Of a DNA stretch of 64,000 nucleotides, positions 44,096 through 51,941 are shown piece after piece. A program made the position numbers and the translations under genes. Source of the DNA: Alitabrizicola rongguiensis (GTDB taxonomy: Bacteria; Pseudomonadota; Alphaproteobacteria; Rhodobacterales; Rhodobacteraceae); the NCBI RefSeq assembly GCF_021491355.1, contig NZ_JAKENF010000003.1, forward strand, positions 1-64,000. Direction: 5' to 3'. Position 1 is the stretch's first letter; the number at the start of each line of letters is the position of its first letter. A model generated the notes under the pieces. That model was not told the DNA's origin and made no database searches. It was given only the letters and a program-made list of their open reading frames with translations.

Positions 44096-44884
44096 ATGAA
44101 TTGGAAATTCATCTTCCTGATGGCTCTTGCCGAGCTGCCGCAGACGGCAACCGCGCAGTCTGCCGAGGAGCTTGCCAAGCAAACCGCCAATCCAATCTCG
44201 AGCCTCGTCAGTGTGCCGTTTCAGCTGAACTACGATCATGGCATCGGCGATGGCGATGGCCAGCAGACCTACATCAACATCCAACCGGTGATCCCGTTCT
44301 CGATCAGCGAGAACTGGAATGTAATCTCGCGCACCATCCTGCCCGTGGTGGATCAGAGCGACTTCACGGATGACTTCGGTTCGAGATCCGGCCTAGGCAA
44401 TATCACACAAAGTCTCTTCTTCTCGCCCAAGGAACCGACGCAAGGTGGGCTGATTTGGGGCGTAGGCCCTGTTTTTCAGATCCCGACAGCGACGGATGGC
44501 ATCGCACCGAACCAATGGGGCGCGGGGATCACCGGTGTCGCATTGGAGCAAAAAAATGGATGGACGGTCGGAATGCTCGCCAACCATATCTGGTCCATCG
44601 GCAAGACAGATCAGTACGGCAACTCGTCGAAGACGTTCCTTCAGCCCTTCCTCGCCTACACGACACCCAAGGCAACGACTTTTTCACTCAACACCGAGTC
44701 GACCTATGACTGGGAGTCGGAGGAGTGGTCTGTGCCGATCAATATGATGGTGGCGCAGGTTGTAAAGATCGGCGGCAGGCCGGTGCAATTGGTTGGCGGA
44801 GTACGATATTGGGCTGATTCCGCCGAAGGCGGGCCTGACGGTTGGGGAGCGCGATTGGCCGTCACGTATCTGTTTCCGAAATAG
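44096..44884 (+). CDS. Outer-membrane channel-like protein (phenol MetA-type transporter family)
   Basis: 262 residues. ATG 44096 follows an AGGAGAGG ribosome site and starts a signal peptide (FIFLMALAELPQTATAQ). The body SLVSVPFQLNYDHGIGDGDG, NVISRTILPV and WGVGPVFQIPTATD matches the barrel family often placed with sulfatases and aromatic degradation. The C-terminus VTYLFPK is beta-strand-like. It probably passes the sulfated substrate or its product across the outer membrane. Confidence 0.82.
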   Translation: MNWKFIFLMALAELPQTATAQSAEELAKQTANPISSLVSVPFQLNYDHGIGDGDGQQTYINIQPVIPFSISENWNVISRTILPVVDQSDFTDDFGSRSGLGNITQSLFFSPKEPTQGGLIWGVGPVFQIPTATDGIAPNQWGAGITGVALEQKNGWTVGMLANHIWSIGKTDQYGNSSKTFLQPFLAYTTPKATTFSLNTESTYDWESEEWSVPINMMVAQVVKIGGRPVQLVGGVRYWADSAEGGPDGWGARLAVTYLFPK

Positions 44885-45126
44885 GGGTAATTCCTGACCT
44901 ATGCGTCCTGGGAGACGGTGAGCCAGTTGGCTTAACCTGGTCGTTGGCGACCAGTATCCAGGCGACGCAATGAACCCGAACGCCTTCCTCGCTACTCTGA
45001 CACTCCTGCGCGACAAGGGATCTGGCGGTGGATCATTTGCAGATCACCGTTTTATTCATCGGGCACCAGGAAGAATACCGCAAAGCCAAGAACGTCAATC
45101 TGCCGGGCGCTTCATCGCTGTGCCTA

Positions 45127-45967
45127 GGCTCAGGACCCATTGAACTTGCGCTTGCAGAATGATTCAGCCTCCGCAAGGAGACCGATCAATGAGCAACTTC
45201 ATTTGGCCGACGGACGCGCAGATGGCGCGGCTGGAACCGTTCTTTCCCAAAAGCCATGGCAGACCGCGCGTCGATGACCGGCTTGTTCTGAGCGGCATTA
45301 TCTTCATAAATCGCAATAGTTTGCGGTAGTGCGATGCACCGAGGGAGTATGGCCCGTCGAAGACCCTGTGCAATCGCTGGAAGTGGTGGGGGGACATGGG
45401 GGTGTTCGCTCGGATCATGGAGGGGCTGGCCTCCGAGGCGGCCGTTCCGAAGACAGTGATGATCGACGCGACCTACTTGAAGGCGCATCGCACGGCGAGC
45501 AGCCTGCGGTCGAAAAAGGGGGATCAGACGACTAACGGGGCCGTCTGATCGGCCGAACCAAAGGCGGAATGAACACCAAGTTGCACGCCGTCACCGACGC
45601 GGAGGGTCGCCCCATCCGCTTCTACATTACCGCAGGCCAGGTGGGCGATTACACGGGCGCAGCGGCTCTGCTGGGCAGCTTCCCAAGGGCGAAGTGGCTG
45701 CTGGCAGACTGGAGCTATGACGCCGACTGGTTCCGAGATGCGTTGAAAGAGAAGGGGATAAAGCCATGCATCCCGGGCCGGAAGTCGCGCGGCAAGCCCA
45801 TCAAGCGCTACAAACGCCGCAATAGGATCGAGATCATGTTCGGACGATTGAAGGACTGGAGACGCGTCGCAACCCGATACGACAGATGCCCCAAAGTCTT
45901 CCTCTCCGCCGTCGCTCTCGCCACAACCGTCATGTTCTGGCAATGAAACAAGAACGAGTTCTGATCC
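45127..45967 (+). mobile_element. IS5-family element, IS427-like group
   Basis: 841 bp with imperfect ends GGCTCAGGACCCATT at the left and, inverted, GGATCAGAACTCGTT at the right, flanked by TA on both sides (45125-45126 and 45968-45969). It carries one disrupted transposase gene. The 240 bp before it (44885-45126) show no gene. Confidence 0.72.
45189..45946 (+). pseudogene. IS427-like transposase with a stop codon and a frameshift
   Basis: The frame starts MSNFIWPTDAQMARLEPFFP, then hits TAG directly after INRNSLR, where homologues read RWCDAP; this is a TGG-to-TAG change. It continues MGVFARIMEGLASEAAVPK and MIDATYLKAHRTASS, and leaves frame near 45530. It resumes with MNTKLHAVTDAEGRPIRFY, ADWSYDADWFRDALKEKG and NRIEIMFGRLKDWRRVATRY to 45946. 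IS427-group elements may frameshift naturally, but the TAG should inactivate this copy. Confidence 0.8.
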
Positions 45968-46044
45968 TAAGCAAAGCTCAGTCTTCAGTCTTGGCTGATG
46001 ATGACAACTGGTTGGGCTGGTTGAAAACACCATGGGCGATCGCT

Positions 46045-47010
46045 TTATCCCTCAGCGTTTTTCTCGCCACTCCCACCCTCCCCATCATCTCGACCACTTT
46101 CCACGTCCTCTTCTTCGTCCTCATCCAATCCGCCCTCTGCGATGATCTCCGCCGCGATCAGCGGCGTCCATTTCTTCTGCAGGGCGCGCATTTCGGCCCT
46201 GAGCGATCGGTCGATCTTCACGGGGTAGAGGTCTTCCGGCAGGACGGTCCGGAATTTGGCGATGGTCGCATTCGCAATCTCGATGTGGCGCGCGAGATCG
46301 GCGCATTCCTCGGCATCGTCCTCGCTCATCATCGCCTCACGGCAGATCTCGCGGAGGATCACCTGTCGGCGCAATTCGGCAAAGGCGCGGTCATAGTGCT
46401 CTTTCTCTTCGCGCGTCTTGGGCCCGTAGATCACGATGGTGCCCCGGTTCATATCGATGACCATGTGATCGGGGTGGGGCAGGGGCGGCGCGAGATCGGT
46501 GATGCCGCGGCGATCGCGCCGTGCGAGTTCCGCTTCCCAGGCGATCTTGTAGTCAAGCGCACTTGAGAACCAGGCATCGTGCAGCGCCTTGTTGGAAGTC
46601 TCGACCCCGGAAAGCAGTTCGGCAAAGAGCCGCTGCGCCCGGTGCTGCCCCTTGACCGCGTTGACCGCCAGCGAGCGCAGCACGGCGCGCGCTATGGGGA
46701 CAGTCACGTTCCGCAGGCCGTCCCGCACGGTGATGGTCCGGTAGGCCTCTTCGAGGATGATCGCCTTCATGCGCTCTTCGTTCAAGGCCGGAAGCCGGTT
46801 CCTTGCGCCCTTCGGCCGGCCGCGGGGATTGCCCGACTTGCCCTTCTGGAACTGGGTGTTCCGAGGCGGCCTGGCATAGCCCACCTCGTAATCCGTGGCT
46901 GCAATCAGCGCCTTCGACCTGCCGGGTTTGGTTGCCTTGGCCTGGATGGCCTCGAGACCGTCGGCGCCAGAGGCGGGCATGCCGGGTCCGGGCTTGCGCG
47001 GCGCCGTCAT
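46045..47010 (-). CDS. DUF5681-domain protein
   Basis: 321 residues. The hallmark QFQKGKSGNPRGRPKGARNR lies at about 53-72, a basic Gly/Arg motif typical of DUF5681. The middle is helical and the C-terminus is strongly acidic (LDEDEEEDVESGRDDGEGG). DUF5681 proteins occur in prophages and islands next to DNA methylases and are suspected to bind nucleic acid; the function is not established. The start overlaps the methyltransferase stop by 4 bp, so both are one operon. Confidence 0.8.
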   Translation of the reverse strand: MTAPRKPGPGMPASGADGLEAIQAKATKPGRSKALIAATDYEVGYARPPRNTQFQKGKSGNPRGRPKGARNRLPALNEERMKAIILEEAYRTITVRDGLRNVTVPIARAVLRSLAVNAVKGQHRAQRLFAELLSGVETSNKALHDAWFSSALDYKIAWEAELARRDRRGITDLAPPLPHPDHMVIDMNRGTIVIYGPKTREEKEHYDRAFAELRRQVILREICREAMMSEDDAEECADLARHIEIANATIAKFRTVLPEDLYPVKIDRSLRAEMRALQKKWTPLIAAEIIAEGGLDEDEEEDVESGRDDGEGGSGEKNAEG

Positions 47011-48320
47011 TCCGCAGCCTCCAGGATCCCCGTCGCTGACCCCTCTGCCGCGCGCGGCCAGCCGCAGACGAGCTGCTCAGCCTGGTCCTTTGCCTGGACT
47101 TCCCAACGGGCGAGGATGCGGTCGCAGTAGATCGGGTCAAGCTCGACGAGACGCGCCCGGCGACCGGTCTTTTCGGCCGCGATCAGCGTTGAGCCTGACC
47201 CACCAAAGAGGTCGAGCACGATCTCGCCGCGCGCCGACACATCCTTGATCGCATCCGCGATCATCTGCACTGGCTTGACCGTCGGATGCAGCCGCAGCTC
47301 GTCCATCCGGCCCGCCCGCATCGTGTTCACGCCGCGGTAGTTCCAGACATTGGTGCGATAGCGCCCGTGCTGTCCCAGTTCGAAGCTGTTCACGTGAGGG
47401 GCCGTGCCCTTCTTGAACACGAAGATCAACTCATGGCGCGAGCGGTAGAAGGTCCCCATCCCGCCATTGTCCTTCGCCCAGACAATCAGGTTCTTCATCT
47501 CGTCATAGACCGCCTCGCCGGCCGCCAGCATCTCGCCCATATGGCGCCAGTCCATGCAGAGGAAGTGGATCGAGCCGTCGAGGCTGTGGTCGGCCATGTT
47601 GCGGAAGGCCTGCGTCAGGAAGGTCGTGAACTCGGACACGGTCATCTCGCCGGCCGCCATGGCAAACTCGCGATGCTTCACCTTGCCCGAGCCGCCCACA
47701 TGGCCGTCGATCTTCACGTTGTAAGGTGGGTCCGAGAAGACCATCCGGGCGCGCTCGTCCGCCATGACCTGCGTCACCACCTTGCCGTCAAGGGCATCGC
47801 CGCAGGCAAGCCGGTGCGACCCGAGTTGCCACACGTCCCCCGGATGGACCCGACGCGGCGCGGTCTCGGGGATCACATCCTCCTCCGGATCGCCGGGCTC
47901 CTCTGGCTGCAGACTCTCGACGAGACTGTCGATCTCGGCCACATCGAAGCCGATCACGCCGATGTCGAAGCCGAGATCCTCGGTGGCGAGCAGGCCCTGC
48001 AGTTCCTGCGCCAGGAGGTCTTCGTCCCAGCCGGCATTCAGGGCCAGCTTGTTGTCGGCGATCACATAGGCGCGCTTCTCGGCCTCGGTCATGTGCTCGA
48101 TGCGCAGGCAGGGGACCGTATCCAGCCCGAGCGACTTGGCAGCCTCGACCCGGCCGTGTCCCGCGAGGATCGTCCCTGTCTGGTCGATCAGCACCGGATT
48201 GGTGAAGCCGAAGGTCCGGATCGACTCCGCGATTTGGCGCAGCTGTTTCTTTGAATGGGTGCGGGCATTGCGGGCCCAGGGCCGCAACGCAGCCGGGGCA
48301 ATCTGTTCGATCTGTTGCAT
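47007..48320 (-). CDS. DNA methyltransferase with N-terminal ParB-like domain
   Basis: 437 residues from ATG 48320. The N-terminal ParB-like nuclease-fold domain (about 1-110) has IRTFGFTNPVLIDQTG and LAGHGRVEAAKSLGL. The N6/N4 methyltransferase domain has SDPPYNV at 196-202 (DPPY catalytic motif) and VLDLFGGSGSTLIAAEKTGR (AdoMet motif) near the C-terminus, with a beta-class order. No restriction enzyme gene adjoins it, so it is likely an orphan methylase of a mobile element. The 144-codon extension to 48752 overlaps the divergent promoter region and is rejected. Confidence 0.88.
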   Translation of the reverse strand: MQQIEQIAPAALRPWARNARTHSKKQLRQIAESIRTFGFTNPVLIDQTGTILAGHGRVEAAKSLGLDTVPCLRIEHMTEAEKRAYVIADNKLALNAGWDEDLLAQELQGLLATEDLGFDIGVIGFDVAEIDSLVESLQPEEPGDPEEDVIPETAPRRVHPGDVWQLGSHRLACGDALDGKVVTQVMADERARMVFSDPPYNVKIDGHVGGSGKVKHREFAMAAGEMTVSEFTTFLTQAFRNMADHSLDGSIHFLCMDWRHMGEMLAAGEAVYDEMKNLIVWAKDNGGMGTFYRSRHELIFVFKKGTAPHVNSFELGQHGRYRTNVWNYRGVNTMRAGRMDELRLHPTVKPVQMIADAIKDVSARGEIVLDLFGGSGSTLIAAEKTGRRARLVELDPIYCDRILARWEVQAKDQAEQLVCGWPRAAEGSATGILEAAE

Positions 48321-48370
48321 TGTCTTGGCAGCCTCATGGTCGGGCCAGTTCGGCCTCGGATTGGGTCGTG

Positions 48371-48392
48371 TCGCGCGTCCCCACACGCGCGA
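48371..48392. promoter_or_regulatory. Perfect palindrome TCGCGCGT-N6-ACGCGCGA
   Basis: An 8+8 inverted repeat with 6-base spacer lies 51 bp upstream of the methyltransferase start in the divergent gap. It is a candidate operator for an element-encoded repressor. Confidence 0.45.
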
Positions 48393-48402
48393 TACCAGAA
48401 TG

Positions 48403-48417
48403 GAACAAAGAGCGAAC
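48403..48417. promoter_or_regulatory. lexA box: Candidate LexA (SOS) box GAAC-N7-GAAC
   Basis: GAACAAAGAGCGAAC exactly fits the direct-repeat LexA box of Alphaproteobacteria (GTTC-N7-GTTC on the other strand). It lies 83 bp from the methyltransferase start and 262 bp from the DUF3489 start. If real, DNA damage would derepress one or both sides of the module. Confidence 0.5.
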
Positions 48418-48638
48418 ATGTCAATCCGAGCGCGCTCTGCTTGTCCGCGTTCGGCCAGACGCGGGCCGCAAGATGTTGCTGTTCCGCCACAGCATGCAGC
48501 TTCATCTAGCTGATCGAGGTGGTGTTTTGGCGCGGCGCGGGTGTTTCCAGGACCGCCGATCAAACCACTGGACTTCTGTTCGCAGCAGAGCGTTGCTCTC
48601 TCCACGCCCGGGGATGCCCGGGCTTGCCTCGGTACGGC

Positions 48639-48657
48639 GGCGGGCGTTTGGCCCGCC
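48639..48657 (+). promoter_or_regulatory. Leader hairpin before the DUF3489 gene
   Basis: GGCGGGC pairs with GCCCGCC across a 5-base loop, ending 21 bp before the ATG and just before the GGAG ribosome site at 48668-48671. It could shape translation of the recombinase operon, or act as an attenuator for transcripts arriving from upstream. Confidence 0.4.
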
Positions 48658-48678
48658 TCTAGGAACCGGAGACGCACC

Positions 48679-49110
48679 ATGACCAGAAGACCCACCCCCC
48701 GGATAGAGATTCTGTCCGCCGCTTCAGTCGCGGCGTCGGACCCGAAGGCCATCCAATCTGCAACGGGTGACGCCGTAACGGCGGTCCAGACGGACCCTCG
48801 TCAAACCAAGGCAGATCTGGTGCGTGCGATGCTGGAGGCTCCGGGCGGCGCCCGCCTCTCCCGGCTCCTGGTCGCCACGGGCTGGCAGGCCCATACCATG
48901 CGCGCCGCGATCAGTGGGCTGCGCAAGCGCGGGCTCACCCTCCGTCGCGACACGATCGACGGCGAGGCGGTTTACCGAGTGCTGCCAATGCCCTCCGGAG
49001 AGGCATCCGTCGCTGTCGAGACCGCTGCTGCCGCGCCGGTCGATCGGGCGAACGATCCTGAGGCCGCATCCGTGCCGCTCGATGTCGCCCGGATCGGGAG
49101 GGACACATGA
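48679..49110 (+). CDS. DUF3489-domain protein
   Basis: 143 residues. The conserved part TKADLVRAMLEAPGGARLSR, then LLVATGWQAHTMRAAISGLR and KRGLTLRRDTIDGEAVYRV is the winged-helix-like DUF3489 domain. Flanks are low-complexity (Ala-rich). ATG 48679 follows GGAG by about 7 bases. The stop overlaps the DUF2924 start (ATGA). The family typically sits before DUF2924 and a serine recombinase; a DNA-binding accessory role is inferred. Confidence 0.85.
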   Translation: MTRRPTPRIEILSAASVAASDPKAIQSATGDAVTAVQTDPRQTKADLVRAMLEAPGGARLSRLLVATGWQAHTMRAAISGLRKRGLTLRRDTIDGEAVYRVLPMPSGEASVAVETAAAAPVDRANDPEAASVPLDVARIGRDT

Positions 49111-49616
49111 TCTCTCTTGCCGATCTCGACGCGATGGATCGGGCAGGTCTGGCCGCTCTCTGGTCCGACCTGTTCGGTACCTCTGTTCCGCCGAAGATGA
49201 GCCAGCCCATGCAGCGCCGGTTCCTGGCCTTCGAGCTGCAGGTCCGCGATCGGGGAGGCTTGCCGCCGGTGCTTCTGGCACGGCTCGCGCGGTTCGCCGA
49301 AGGTAAGGCGCGCACGCCCACGCCCGGCCTTGAGCCCGGCGCGCGTCTCCTCCGCGAGTGGTGCGGCACCACCCATGTCGTCGATGTCCGGCCGGACGGC
49401 TATCTTTGGAACGGGACACGCTACCGTTCCCTCTCCGCCATCGCCCGCGCCATCACCGGGGCCCGGTGGTCAGGGCCGCGCTTCTTCGGGCTGATTGCCT
49501 CAGCCGGGACGGGGCCCGTCGCCGACCGGGGCAAGACCGGCGGCGAGCGACGCACACGGAAAGATCGCGGCACCGCACCTGCCCGTCGCGTATCCAAGCG
49601 GGAACGGGTCGCATGA
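49107..49616 (+). CDS. DUF2924-domain protein
   Basis: 169 residues. The family features are LADLDAMDRAGLAALWSDLF and the C-terminal segment VRPDGYLWNGTRYRSLSAIA followed by RAITGARWSGPRFFGL, then a basic tail. The N-terminal helix set and the C-terminal beta motif with WSGPRFF suggest DNA contact. Start and stop both overlap neighbours (ATGA at each end), so it is locked into the recombinase operon. Its role is undefined. Confidence 0.87.
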   Translation: MISLADLDAMDRAGLAALWSDLFGTSVPPKMSQPMQRRFLAFELQVRDRGGLPPVLLARLARFAEGKARTPTPGLEPGARLLREWCGTTHVVDVRPDGYLWNGTRYRSLSAIARAITGARWSGPRFFGLIASAGTGPVADRGKTGGERRTRKDRGTAPARRVSKRERVA

Positions 49617-51274
49617 CCCAAAAGCCCACGATCCGCTGCGCGATCTACACCCGCAAGTCGAGCGACGAGGGCCTGGATCAGGCCTTCAACTCCCTCGACG
49701 CGCAGCACGAGGCCTGCGCGGCATACATTGCGAGCCAGCGTCATGAAGGCTGGAAGCTGGTGCCCGACCGCTTCGATGATGGCGGTCTGTCCGGCGGCAC
49801 CCTCGACCGTCCGGCCCTGCAGCGCCTGCTGGCCGAGATCGAGGCCGGCCGCATTGGCATGGTCGTCGTCTACAAGATCGACCGCCTGACCCGCTCGCTC
49901 GCGGATTTTGGCCGGCTGGTCGAACGCCTCGACGCCAGGGGGTGTTCTTTTGTCTCGGTGACACAGGCCTTCAACACCGCCACGTCGATGGGACGCCTGA
50001 CCCTCAACGTGCTCCTGTCCTTTGCCCAGTTCGAGCGGGAAGTGACCGCCGAGCGGATCCGCGACAAGATCGCGGCGTCGAAGAAGAAGGGGCTCTGGAT
50101 GGGCGGCATGGTGCCGCTCGGCTATGATCGCCAATCCGACCCGCAGCGCCGGGAGCTGGTGGTCAACCCAACCGAGGCCGAGACCGTCAAGCGGCTCTTC
50201 GACATTTACGCCAACCTGGGCAATCTCCGCCTCGTCGAGCGCGAAGCCGCCAGGTTGGGCCTGCGGCCCAAACCGGGGATCACGCCCACGGGCCAAATCC
50301 GGGGGGCTAACCCCTTCACCCGGGGGCAGCTGCACTATCTGCTGACCAACCCGGTCTACATCGGACGCATCCGCCACAAGGACCAGACCTATCCCGGCCA
50401 GCATCCGGCGATCATCGCCCCCGATCTCTGGGGCAAGGTCCAGGCCGGGCTGATCGCGGCCAAGGCGCGCCCCCGTGGCCGCACCGTCGCGGCGATCGAC
50501 GCGCGCCTCCTGACGGGCAAGCTCCACGACGAGACCGGCGATCTTCTGACCCCGACCCATACCCAACGGCGTGGACGCCGCTTCAGCTATTACGTCTCGC
50601 ATCGCCTGATCGCCGGGGGCGTCGATCCTGCGGGATGGCGTCTCCCGGCCGACGCGCTGGAGACGTGCCTGCGTCAGGTCATCGTCGGGCATCTGCGCAA
50701 AGCCGCGGCCGCCCATGCTGTGCAGTCCAACCCAGAGGCCGGCACGGCGGCAGACCTCGCCGGACGGGCCATGGCGTACGCAGATGAAGTCGAGACGGAT
50801 CCGGCACTTCTGGGGCGGATCCTCGCGTCCGGTGTCGTGTCTCCTGGTCAGCTGCGCCTGCAGCTCGCCCCGGCGACATTGGCTGCCGCAATCAACGCCC
50901 CGGTCGCGACGCTCTCGTCCAGCCTGCTGGCCGTCACGCACCCATTCGCGCTCCGCCGACGCGGCGTCGAAACCCGGATTGTCGCCGGCGATCGCGTGCC
51001 CGTCCCCGACCCGGTCTTGCAGCGCACCCTGGTCGAGGCACATGCTTGGGCCGCAGCGCTGCGCGCAGGCCGAGCGCTTAGCGAGATCGCGGCGGCCACC
51101 GGACATTCCGAACCCTATATCCGGACCCGCATCCCCCTGGCCTTCCTTGCGCCCGGGCTGCAAGCTGTCCTCCTCGACGGCAGGCAACCGGTCGAGCTCT
51201 CCGTCGCCCGGCTCCTGCGCGACGGGATCCCGATGGACTGGGACGCGCAGGCAAGGATGTTCGGGCTGGCCTGA
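49613..51274 (+). CDS. Serine recombinase of the DUF3489-DUF2924 module
   Basis: 553 residues. The resolvase domain opens IRCAIYTRKSSDEGLDQAFN with the catalytic Ser16. It then has VVYKIDRLTRSLADFGRLVE and LLSFAQFEREVTAERIRDKI. The recombinase domain (about 165-260) includes LHYLLTNPVYIGRIRHKDQT. Where other large serine recombinases have a Cys zinc ribbon, this one has HTQRRGRRFSYYVSHRL without cysteines. The C-terminal region contains an HTH-like SEIAAATGHSEPYIRTRIPL. It overlaps DUF2924 by 4 bp. Probably the integrase of the 46-51 kb module. Confidence 0.9.
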   Translation: MTQKPTIRCAIYTRKSSDEGLDQAFNSLDAQHEACAAYIASQRHEGWKLVPDRFDDGGLSGGTLDRPALQRLLAEIEAGRIGMVVVYKIDRLTRSLADFGRLVERLDARGCSFVSVTQAFNTATSMGRLTLNVLLSFAQFEREVTAERIRDKIAASKKKGLWMGGMVPLGYDRQSDPQRRELVVNPTEAETVKRLFDIYANLGNLRLVEREAARLGLRPKPGITPTGQIRGANPFTRGQLHYLLTNPVYIGRIRHKDQTYPGQHPAIIAPDLWGKVQAGLIAAKARPRGRTVAAIDARLLTGKLHDETGDLLTPTHTQRRGRRFSYYVSHRLIAGGVDPAGWRLPADALETCLRQVIVGHLRKAAAAHAVQSNPEAGTAADLAGRAMAYADEVETDPALLGRILASGVVSPGQLRLQLAPATLAAAINAPVATLSSSLLAVTHPFALRRRGVETRIVAGDRVPVPDPVLQRTLVEAHAWAAALRAGRALSEIAAATGHSEPYIRTRIPLAFLAPGLQAVLLDGRQPVELSVARLLRDGIPMDWDAQARMFGLA

Positions 51275-51704
51275 CGCGCCTCGGTGATCGTTATCGTCCA
51301 GGTCGCGCGACCACATGTCGCCCTGAACGACCCGAAACGGCGCGCGCCCTGTTATTCCCAGCGGCTTCCCTGTTCGACGGAATTTCTTACCCTGATACGC
51401 GGGATTACATTCCCTGTTCCCGTCGAGCAGGGAAATTGTCCGTAAAGCACGGAAATCGCCCGCGGATTCGAAGGCGGAAACGCCCTTGAAAGCCCGAAAA
51501 TCAGAAAATTCCCAGATATTTCCCTGTATCCCGGCCCGAGCAAGGCAAACCGAACGGCCGCCAAAGGCCGCGGAGACGCGGAGCCGAAGCGCCGGGATGT
51601 GAAGCAGATCGAGGCGTCTCCGCAAAGGAAAGCCTCCACTAACGCCCGGAAACGCCAGACAAAAACCGGGCGAAACCAAGATAATGGAAGGAGACGGGGG
51701 TTGC
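51275..51704. other. Repeat-bearing gap between the serine recombinase and tRNA-Ser
   Basis: No convincing gene in 430 bp. TTCCCTG/CAGGGAA units recur near 51366, 51410, 51428 and 51528. One pair forms a 7-bp inverted repeat (51410-51416 and 51428-51434, 11-base loop). This is a candidate recombination or regulatory region, and the likely place of the right boundary of the module. Confidence 0.45.
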
Positions 51705-51794
51705 TGGCGGACAGAGAGGGATTCGAACCCTCGAGACGGTTCCCCGCCTACACACTTTCCAGGCGTGCGCCTTCGACCACTCGGCCATCTGTCC
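51705..51794 (-). tRNA. tRNA-Ser (anticodon GGA)
   Basis: The minus strand gives a 90-nt tRNA with acceptor GGACAGA paired to TCTGTCC, discriminator G and an encoded CCA (complement of 51705-51707). The anticodon loop is CTGGAAAG with anticodon GGA, there is a long variable arm as in class II tRNAs, and the T-loop is GGTTCGAATCC. It reads UCC/UCU serine codons. Its 3' end faces the serine-recombinase module. Confidence 0.95.
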
Positions 51795-51941
51795 TTGTGC
51801 GGCTGTGTAGCCGGGAATTGCGGCGGGGTGCAAGGGCAGACCTGCGCGCCAAACAAGCTACGTGGCACCGCTTGCCTGCGGGCGCCAATAGGCTAAACCG
51901 GACGACATGGTCGCGCTGGCCGGTTCGGAAGGGAATGGAGC

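Noticed and set aside
45310-45340. Recoding of the TAG in the IS427-like transposase
   Set aside because: A further frameshift lies downstream and the codon aligns with Trp in remembered relatives, so a point mutation is the simpler explanation.
46045-51274. Prophage or gene transfer agent
   Set aside because: There are no capsid, portal, terminase or tail genes in or near the module. DUF5681 and a methylase alone do not make a phage.
49421-51868. 815-codon open frame on the minus strand
   Set aside because: It is antisense to the DUF2924 and serine-recombinase genes and crosses tRNA-Ser. High GC produces such mirror frames, and it has no domain.
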